From Haloarcula rara (GTDB lineage Archaea > Halobacteriota > Halobacteria > Halobacteriales > Haloarculaceae): DNA of 64,000 bases. Positions 58,623 to 64,000 of this stretch are shown piece by piece. The notes under the pieces are model-generated. The model was not told the origin of the DNA and searched no databases. It saw only the letters and a program-made list of their open reading frames with translations. Location of the stretch: the NCBI RefSeq assembly GCF_029338235.1, contig NZ_CP119785.1, positions 1,550,001-1,614,000 of the forward strand. Reading direction: 5' to 3'. Position numbers and translations under genes: made by a program. Numbering within the stretch: the stretch's first letter is position 1; each line of letters opens with the position of its first letter.

Positions 58623-60146
58623 ATGTCGGCATCCGAACTGGCGGCGGCGGTGGGTCGGGCCCTCGACGTGGACGGGGCGGCGTTCCACGAACGGGCACGC
58701 GAAGAGGCGACACAGCTCAAAGAGGAGATTCGCTCTGGGACCTTCGACAACACCGAGGCCATCGTCGGGATGGAGCTTGAGCTGTACGCCGTCGACGACC
58801 AGACCGATGCTCTTCGTCGGATGCCACGCCAACTGCTGGAGCTCATCGGCTTCGAGAAGGAGCTGGGACTGCACAACGCGGAGATGCAGACCAGCCCGCA
58901 GCCGCTGAACTCCCACGGGCTGGCCGCCCAGCGCGACGAGCTGAAGGCGTCGCTGTTACCGGCCCAGCAGCGGGTTCGCAGCGAGGGGATCCGGCTGGTC
59001 TCGGACGGGATGTGGACGGTCCCGCCCAACGGCGAGACCGCTCGGGACTACCTCTGTGACTGCGTCGAGGAGGGAGGAGTGCGCATCGGGACGAACATGA
59101 CTGACGCGGTGCGGTACCACACGATGGCCAACACCGACTACCCGTCGGCGTTCGAACTCGACGCCCCGCACGTCTCCCTGCAGGCCGAGACGGTGATGCC
59201 CGAGGCGCTCATCACCTCCATCCAGCCCCACTACCAGATTCCACACGCTCCCGACCTCCCCGAATACTTCAGCTACGCGCTGCGCATCGCCGCGCCGGTG
59301 CTGGCGCTGGGGGTCAACTCGCCCTTTTTCCCGCCGGACCTCTACGACGACGCGCCAGACGAGGAGATCGTCGCCGACGCGCACATGGAGAACCGAATCG
59401 GCGTCTTCGAGTCCGTGCTGAACCCGCCCGAGGGCGATTCGACGCCGCCGAAGGTGTGTTTCCCGCCCGACTTCGACAGCGTCGAGGACGCCATCGACGA
59501 CATCGTCGAGGACGACACCATCGTCCCCCGACAGCTCCAGTCGGGCACCCGCTTCGACGACGACTTCGTCCACTTCCGGCACAAACACGGCTCGTACTGG
59601 CGGTGGGTCCGCCCAGTCTTCGAGGGCCCCACTCGGTCGGCCGCCAACGCCCGCATCGAGTTCCGCCCGCTGCCCGCCCAGCCGACCGTCGACGACGCCA
59701 TCGCCTTCGAGGCGCTCGTGGCCGGGCTGATGGAGAGCCTGGTCCGCTTCGAACACCCGATTCAGTCACAGGACTGGGAGACGGCGAAGGCGAACTTCTA
59801 CGCGGCCACCCGCGACGGGCTCGAGGCCGACATCGAGTGGGTCACCGCCGACGGTGCGACGACGACGGCGACCGACGAGATATACGGCGAGCTGTTCGAA
59901 CACGCCCGCGAGGGACTCGAACAGCGCGGGCTCTCGACGGAGGCCGCCCACGAGTATCTCCGACCGCTGCGCGAGCGGGTCGACCGCCGGATGACGCCGG
60001 CCCGCTGGAAACACGACTACGTCCGCAAGCGCGTCGAGGAGAACGTCCCGCTGGCCGAGGCTATCTGGGGAATGCAGAACGCCTACATCAGTCAGCAAGA
60101 ACAGACCCTGCTCGAAGGGACTTTCCTCGACTGGCTCGACAGATGA
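58623..60146 (+). CDS. GCS2-like carboxylate-amine ligase
   Basis: A 507-residue protein resembling the GCS2 glutamate-cysteine ligase family. Seen are IVGMELELYAVD (GxExE substrate/Mg region), HNAEMQTSPQPLN, a long central domain with DAPHVSLQAETVMP, and ANARIEFRPLPAQPTVDDA (ExRP-like motif). Haloarchaea use gamma-glutamylcysteine as their main thiol, made by a related enzyme, so a role in thiol synthesis is possible but unproven. The stop overlaps the next ATG by 4 bp. Confidence 0.72.
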   Translation: MSASELAAAVGRALDVDGAAFHERAREEATQLKEEIRSGTFDNTEAIVGMELELYAVDDQTDALRRMPRQLLELIGFEKELGLHNAEMQTSPQPLNSHGLAAQRDELKASLLPAQQRVRSEGIRLVSDGMWTVPPNGETARDYLCDCVEEGGVRIGTNMTDAVRYHTMANTDYPSAFELDAPHVSLQAETVMPEALITSIQPHYQIPHAPDLPEYFSYALRIAAPVLALGVNSPFFPPDLYDDAPDEEIVADAHMENRIGVFESVLNPPEGDSTPPKVCFPPDFDSVEDAIDDIVEDDTIVPRQLQSGTRFDDDFVHFRHKHGSYWRWVRPVFEGPTRSAANARIEFRPLPAQPTVDDAIAFEALVAGLMESLVRFEHPIQSQDWETAKANFYAATRDGLEADIEWVTADGATTTATDEIYGELFEHAREGLEQRGLSTEAAHEYLRPLRERVDRRMTPARWKHDYVRKRVEENVPLAEAIWGMQNAYISQQEQTLLEGTFLDWLDR

Positions 60147-60370
60147 AGCTCTCCGACACCGAGCGAACGGTGCTGTGGGTCGCCAGCGCGTTTGCCGGCC
60201 TCGTCCACCTCGCCCTCCCTGGCTTGCTCCTGTGGCTCGGTGGGCTGGCGTACCGGTGGGTCCTGCGGGTCGAGTTCGACCCGAAACCGGGTGCGAAGCG
60301 CCGGGTTCGCCTCGTCGGGCTGGGTTTTCTGGCGGTCGCTGTCGTCCTCCGCCGGCTACTGGACCGCTGA
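60143..60370 (+). CDS. Small membrane protein coupled to the GCS2-like gene
   Basis: A 75-residue protein starting MKLSDTERTVLWVASAFAGL at the ATGA overlap with the previous gene. It has two hydrophobic segments (LVHLALPGLLLWLGGLAY and LVGLGFLAVAVVLRRLL). It may anchor or regulate the ligase. It overlaps the convergent LOG-like gene by 15 bp. Function unknown. Confidence 0.65.
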   Translation: MKLSDTERTVLWVASAFAGLVHLALPGLLLWLGGLAYRWVLRVEFDPKPGAKRRVRLVGLGFLAVAVVLRRLLDR

Positions 60371-60805
60371 TGCGGATTCGACGTACTCTACGGCGGCCTC
60401 GGCGCTCTCGACGTGTTCGATACCTTCGAGGGAATGTGTTCCGATGCCGGCAACCGGACGGTCCATGTCGAGTGCGTGCCCGATCTCCGAGAGCGTCCCG
60501 CTACTGCCGTCGACGGCAATAACTGCCTCGCCGTTCATCACCACGAGGACGTTCCGGGCGTTGCCAATCCCCGTCGCGACAGCGGTCTCGACGTACTCGT
60601 TTGCGGTGGCGCGGTCCTCGTTTGGCAGGATACCGATGGTGTGGCCGCCCGTCTCGCGGGCGCCGGCACAGACCGCTTCCATCACGCCGCCGAGGCCGCC
60701 ACAGACGACTTCGTGGCCGTGCTCGCCGAGTACCCGACCCACGTCGCGGGCCTGTTCGTACTCCCTGTCTGTAACTGTCGAGCCGCCGATAACGGCAACG
60801 CGCAT
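60356..60805 (-). CDS. LOG/TIGR00725-family nucleotide-binding protein
   Basis: A 149-residue Rossmann-like protein starting MRVAVIGGSTVTD. The family signatures VVCGGLGGVMEAVCAGA and IAVDGSSGTLSEIGHAL (related to the PGGxGTxxE motif of LOG proteins) are present. LOG enzymes are phosphoribohydrolases; the TIGR00725 group is less well defined. The start at 60805 is chosen because the longer frame upstream overlaps phaC and is not protein-like. Confidence 0.82.
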   Translation of the reverse strand: MRVAVIGGSTVTDREYEQARDVGRVLGEHGHEVVCGGLGGVMEAVCAGARETGGHTIGILPNEDRATANEYVETAVATGIGNARNVLVVMNGEAVIAVDGSSGTLSEIGHALDMDRPVAGIGTHSLEGIEHVESAEAAVEYVESASAVQ

Positions 60806-60845
60806 GTCCCGGCTACCACCCGGGAGATAGAAAAGAGACCGTTTC

Positions 60846-62312
60846 TCAGAGCTGGTCGAGCCAGTCCTGGGCCTGCGACGGCGACGCGTTGGTGATTTCG
60901 GCCAGCTCCGCGGCGTCGTGTGCTGCCAGTTCCTCGACTGTCTCGACGCCGGCGTCGTGGAGGCGGTCGGCGTAGGTCGGGCCGATGCCGGAGACGGTGT
61001 CGACGTCCGAGGAGCGCTCGCCACCGTCTTCGGCAGCGGCCTCGTCTACGGCGTCCTGGGAGTTTGCCTCGTCGGCCGTGTCTTCGGCGTCCGCTTCGGC
61101 GTCCTCGACAGCGTCGCTGGCGGCGTCGGCGACCTCTTCGACGGCTGCCTGGGACGCCTCGTCGGGGGACTCGACCTCGATGTCGACTTCGTCGTCGTGG
61201 TTGCGCTCGCTGTACCACTCGGCCACGTCGGGCCAGAGCTCGGCGTGGGTCGACGAGGAGACCGAGAGGCCGATGTGGCCCGTCGAGAACTCCATTATCT
61301 CCGTGTCGTCGCTCGGGATGACCTCGTTGAACGGCTTCGAGGCCGCCGCGGGAACGAGGTGGTCGTACTCGCCCATCAGCTGGAGGACGGGCATGTCGAT
61401 GTTCCCGATGTCGACGTGCTCGTCGCCGACCTCGAGCTCGTTCTTATATAGCTTGTTCTCCTGGTAGATGTCCTCGAGGAACTGGACGTAGGTCTCGCCG
61501 GCGACGTCGATGCCGTCGCCGAGCCACTTCTCCATCCGGCCGAAGTTCTCGACGAACGACTCGTTTTCCATGTTCTCGGCGAACCGGATGTACTTCGAGA
61601 CGTAGTTCTCGACGGGGTCCATCAGCGCAAAGCCCACGTCGAGCATCTCGGCGGGGACGTTGCCGAAGGTGTCGGTCACGTCCGAGGGCGAGTAGTACTC
61701 GCCGGCGCCCCACTCTTCGAGGACGCCGCCGGTCTGGTCGAAACAGAGCCCGGCGGCCATCAGCCCCAGCGCGTTGACCTTCTCCTTGTGGAGGGCGGTG
61801 TACATCACCGACATCGTCCCGCCCATACAGTAGCCGAGCAGGTTGATGGCGTCCTCGCCGGAGCGGTCTCGGACCACGTCGACGCAGTTGTCGATGTAGC
61901 GGTTGACGTAGTCGTCGAGGGTGAGATGCTGGTCGAGTCGCGATGGCTCGTTCCAGTCGATGAGGTAGACGTCGTGGCCGCCTTCGAGCAGGCGCCGTAC
62001 CACGGAGCGTTCCTCCTGCAGGTCGAGGATGTACGGGCGGTTGATGAGGGCGTAGACGATGAGGATGGGGACCGACTCTTTCTCGTCCTCGTCGACCTCG
62101 ATGCCCGCGGCCTCGGCATCGTAGTGGAGGAGTTCGAGCTTGTTCTCCTCGTAGACGACCTCGGAAGGCGTCTGGCCGACCTCGACGGACTCCATCAGGT
62201 CGAGGCGCTCGTCGGCGACCGACGACGTCTCGACGGCTTCGGTCATCGAGTCCAGTGCCTGGCGCTGGAAGTCGAGCGCGGCCGCAAAGGGGTTGAGGGG
62301 GTTGGATGACAT
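60846..62312 (-). CDS. phaC: Class III polyhydroxyalkanoate synthase, catalytic subunit, with C-terminal HhH domain
   Basis: A 488-residue PhaC starting [16 protein letters not shown]. Catalytic residues are Cys162 in GYCMGG (the lipase-like box), Asp317 in GEYDHLVPA and His346 in TGHIGL. After about residue 375 come a long acidic Ala/Glu/Asp linker and then [17 protein letters not shown], a helix-hairpin-helix module not needed for polymerisation. With PhaE it links hydroxyacyl-CoA units into storage polyester on granules. It lies 4 bp downstream of phaE in the phaR-phaP-phaE-phaC order known from haloarchaea. Confidence 0.95.
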   Translation of the reverse strand: MSSNPLNPFAAALDFQRQALDSMTEAVETSSVADERLDLMESVEVGQTPSEVVYEENKLELLHYDAEAAGIEVDEDEKESVPILIVYALINRPYILDLQEERSVVRRLLEGGHDVYLIDWNEPSRLDQHLTLDDYVNRYIDNCVDVVRDRSGEDAINLLGYCMGGTMSVMYTALHKEKVNALGLMAAGLCFDQTGGVLEEWGAGEYYSPSDVTDTFGNVPAEMLDVGFALMDPVENYVSKYIRFAENMENESFVENFGRMEKWLGDGIDVAGETYVQFLEDIYQENKLYKNELEVGDEHVDIGNIDMPVLQLMGEYDHLVPAAASKPFNEVIPSDDTEIMEFSTGHIGLSVSSSTHAELWPDVAEWYSERNHDDEVDIEVESPDEASQAAVEEVADAASDAVEDAEADAEDTADEANSQDAVDEAAAEDGGERSSDVDTVSGIGPTYADRLHDAGVETVEELAAHDAAELAEITNASPSQAQDWLDQL

Positions 62313-62316
62313 TGTG

Positions 62317-62859
62317 TTACTCCAGCTCTTCGAGGATGCGGTCGAGCTTCTCCTCGACCGCGTGCTGACGGCGCTCAACTTCGACGAGGCGCTCGGCGAC
62401 CTCGTCCATGTTCTCCTGGGTCGGGAAGCCCATCTGGGCGATGGCGTCCTGGCTCAGCTCCTCGGCCTCCTGTTGCATCTCCATCATCGACTCGACGAGC
62501 TGGCCGTTCGCCGCGGCGAAGGCCGACGTGCCCATCACCTGCTTGAACGCCTCGTTGGCGGACTTGAGCCAGATGTCGCGGAACTCGGCTGGGTCGACGT
62601 CCTCGCCCTGGGCGGCGGCTGTCGACCGTTCGACCATCTGTTCGGCGGCGTCGACCCACTCCTCGTAGGCCCGGTTGTACCCCTGGAGCCCCTCGGAAAT
62701 CTCGTCTTCTTTGGGGATGGAGTCCTCGACAGCGTCGGCCCACGACTCGACGAAGGCGGCCTGTGCCTCCATGTTCTGTTCCATCGAGTCTGCGACCGCT
62801 TCGTTCATCTCCTCGACCATCTCCGTCCACTCGTCTTGCATCTGGTTTGTATCGCTCAT
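62317..62859 (-). CDS. phaE: PHA synthase subunit PhaE
   Basis: A 180-residue, Met/Gln/Glu-rich helical protein starting [20 protein letters not shown]. It ends in a coiled coil ([20 protein letters not shown]). Class III synthases need PhaE for activity. The short size is typical of haloarchaeal PhaE. The start at 62859 removes a 12-residue Thr-rich leader. It sits 48 bp downstream of phaP and just upstream of phaC. Confidence 0.92.
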   Translation of the reverse strand: MSDTNQMQDEWTEMVEEMNEAVADSMEQNMEAQAAFVESWADAVEDSIPKEDEISEGLQGYNRAYEEWVDAAEQMVERSTAAAQGEDVDPAEFRDIWLKSANEAFKQVMGTSAFAAANGQLVESMMEMQQEAEELSQDAIAQMGFPTQENMDEVAERLVEVERRQHAVEEKLDRILEELE

Positions 62860-62907
62860 TGGTGTACTAGTAGCTCGCGTCGTCGCGAACAAAAAACGGC
62901 TGGTTAG

Positions 62908-63459
62908 TTACGCCTCGACGGCGTCGGCGGCCTGGGCCTGCACTTCTTCGACCTGCGACTGAATCTCCTCGACCTGCTCTTGGACCTCTTCGAGCTGGTC
63001 ACCGAACTGCTCGGCGACCTCGACGGACTGGGACTCCAGCTCCTCGTGGGCCTCGACGAGCATACCGACCTGCTCGTCGACGGCGGCGACGTAGTCCTCG
63101 GTCATCTCGTCGTAGGCCTCGACGCCCTCGAGCATCTCGCTCTCGACGTTGTCGAAGACTTCGGCGTGGTTCTCGAGCAGGAAGTCGTACTGCTCGTCGA
63201 CGGTGGCACGCAGCTCGTCGATGGTGCCGCCCATGCCGGGGACGGTGGCCTCGACGGCGTCGAGGTAGCTGTGGAAGGCGGTCTTCGAGAGCTCGACACT
63301 GCGGCGCTGGGCCGACTCCTGCGTGTCGAGGCTGTCGATGAGCGCCTCGTTGACGTTCTGCTGGAAGCTGACGGTCTGTTCCAGGGCCTTCTGGCTCTGC
63401 TCGATAGTCGCGCGCTGCATCTCGAAAGCGGTCGTGACGGGGGTGGTGTAGTCTACCAT
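62908..63459 (-). CDS. phaP: Phasin-like PHA granule protein
   Basis: A 183-residue, almost wholly helical acidic protein (MVDYTTPVTTAFEMQRATIE; a C-terminal Glu/Gln/Val coiled coil). It has the size and composition of haloarchaeal phasins, which coat polyester granules. It follows phaR by 7 bp. In Haloferax mediterranei PhaR is reported to control itself and phaP. Confidence 0.88.
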   Translation of the reverse strand: MVDYTTPVTTAFEMQRATIEQSQKALEQTVSFQQNVNEALIDSLDTQESAQRRSVELSKTAFHSYLDAVEATVPGMGGTIDELRATVDEQYDFLLENHAEVFDNVESEMLEGVEAYDEMTEDYVAAVDEQVGMLVEAHEELESQSVEVAEQFGDQLEEVQEQVEEIQSQVEEVQAQAADAVEA

Positions 63460-63466
63460 TGGTGTA

Positions 63467-63763
63467 TTACTCCGTGTTGTTTGTGACCGGGAGGACGACT
63501 GTCTGGACGATGTCGCCTTCCTCGATGCCGAGCGCCTCTCGCTCCGCGTCGGGAATGCTGATTCGTCCGCCGCTCTGGACGCGGGTCTTGAACGTCGCCA
63601 TCTGGCTCATCGCACCCAGCTGATTCATATCGAAGCTGGGCATGCCGCCGCTCGCGAACAACTGTTTCATCATCTGTTGCTGCTGTTCCATCGCGTTCTC
63701 GCTCGCCTGCTGCATCCCCTTGAACATCGGGGGCCACATCAGACCATCGTCCTCATCGGCCAT
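63467..63763 (-). CDS. phaR: AbrB-domain regulator of PHA granule genes
   Basis: A 98-residue protein. The N-terminus is rich in Met and Gln (MQQASENAMEQQQQMMKQLF), likely granule-binding. The C-terminus is an AbrB/SpoVT swapped-hairpin DNA-binding domain (FKTRVQSGGRISIPDAEREA). This is the layout of haloarchaeal PhaR, which represses phaRP when not bound to granules. It is the first gene of the cluster; a TTTTAA box lies about 35 bp upstream on the minus strand. Confidence 0.9.
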   Translation of the reverse strand: MADEDDGLMWPPMFKGMQQASENAMEQQQQMMKQLFASGGMPSFDMNQLGAMSQMATFKTRVQSGGRISIPDAEREALGIEEGDIVQTVVLPVTNNTE

Positions 63764-64000
63764 CGGTACCTCCCACTACACCGTTCAACGACTTAAAACT
63801 TTCCGTGATTTACCATCTGCTACCATTGAATGGTGTTGAGTGGTATCGGCGAGAGAGCGGTGCCGAACGCCCCGCTCGCCCTCGCTGCGTGCGTTAACTA
63901 AAATCAATACTGCCGTTGACGGGGGGTAGCAGCCGTCTCCTGCCTATTGAGTGGAATTTAACACCAAGGTTTAATAGCCCGACCCCTAAACACGATTTAT
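63764..64000. promoter_or_regulatory. Region upstream of phaR, with a likely rightward promoter
   Basis: No gene is seen in these 237 bases. The minus-strand TTTTAA at about 63796 fits a TATA box for phaR. On the plus strand GGTTTAATAGCCC (about 63969-63981) looks like a TATA box for a gene beyond the right edge. Short repeats of TGAATGGTGTTGAGTGGTA (about 63826-63844) and ATTGAGTGGAATT (about 63946) could be PhaR or other regulator sites; this is a guess. Confidence 0.4.

Noticed and set aside
1..64000. rRNA genes, CRISPR-Cas genes, intact IS elements
   Set aside because: None were recognised on either strand.

Overview
This window looks like chromosomal DNA of a haloarchaeon, probably of the Haloarcula/Haloarculaceae type. 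The proteins are strongly acidic and the core genes have high-GC codons. Other signs are a TFB, a MINI-chromosome maintenance helicase (MCM) with two inteins, several halocyanin-type Tat lipoproteins, a PGF-CTERM-like tail and a haloarchaeal phaRPEC cluster. Two tRNA genes are present: tRNA-His(GTG) and tRNA-Pro(TGG).

Layout. Bases 1-3.8 kb hold an ATP-grasp protein and a three-gene cassette (GDPD phosphodiesterase, LicC-like nucleotidyltransferase, CDP-glycerol glycerophosphotransferase). The cassette is flanked by a roughly 39-bp direct repeat and could make or recycle a glycerophosphate-containing surface polymer. tRNA-His at 3.85 kb marks the start of a lower-GC accessory island (4.1-21.4 kb). 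The island holds an HNH nuclease with an apparent frameshift, a GHKL ATPase with a C-terminal nuclease-like region, two closely related C5-cytosine DNA methyltransferases, a divergent C5-methyltransferase-like protein, and a Mig/TDG-type T:G glycosylase. It also has two convergent paralogous copies of a three-gene operon (GHKL ATPase plus two unknown proteins) and a GIY-YIG endonuclease. I read this as a 5mC-based restriction or defence island. The mirrored GHKL three-gene modules (11.5-18.9 kb) are the strongest candidate for an undescribed system.

From 21.5 to 43.6 kb the DNA is core-like. It holds an AddA/AddB-type helicase-nuclease pair, an FAD monooxygenase, halocyanins, methyltransferases, an eIF2B-like protein, an S2P protease, a receiver/GAF plus RecA-like pair, a Ski2-like helicase, a repeat-rich protein with an apparent frameshift, and an SLC13 transporter. 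tRNA-Pro (43.7 kb) is followed by a small accessory stretch (to about 46.7 kb) with a truncated nuclease-like gene, a membrane protein/HTH pair and a two-domain halocyanin.

From 46.8 to 58.5 kb lies the MCM neighbourhood, a run of short haloarchaeal conserved genes ending in a MinD/ParA-like ATPase and TFB. The right end (58.6-64 kb) has a GCS2-like ligase, a LOG-like protein and the polyhydroxyalkanoate cluster phaC-phaE-phaP-phaR on the minus strand.

Four genes (4158-4939, 39954-41701, 55497-56302, 56299-56963) each appear interrupted by a single-base indel. Three of these lie in G or C runs and the fourth in a C/G-rich stretch, so sequencing error must be excluded before calling them pseudogenes. 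All assignments come from reading motifs; no database search was run.
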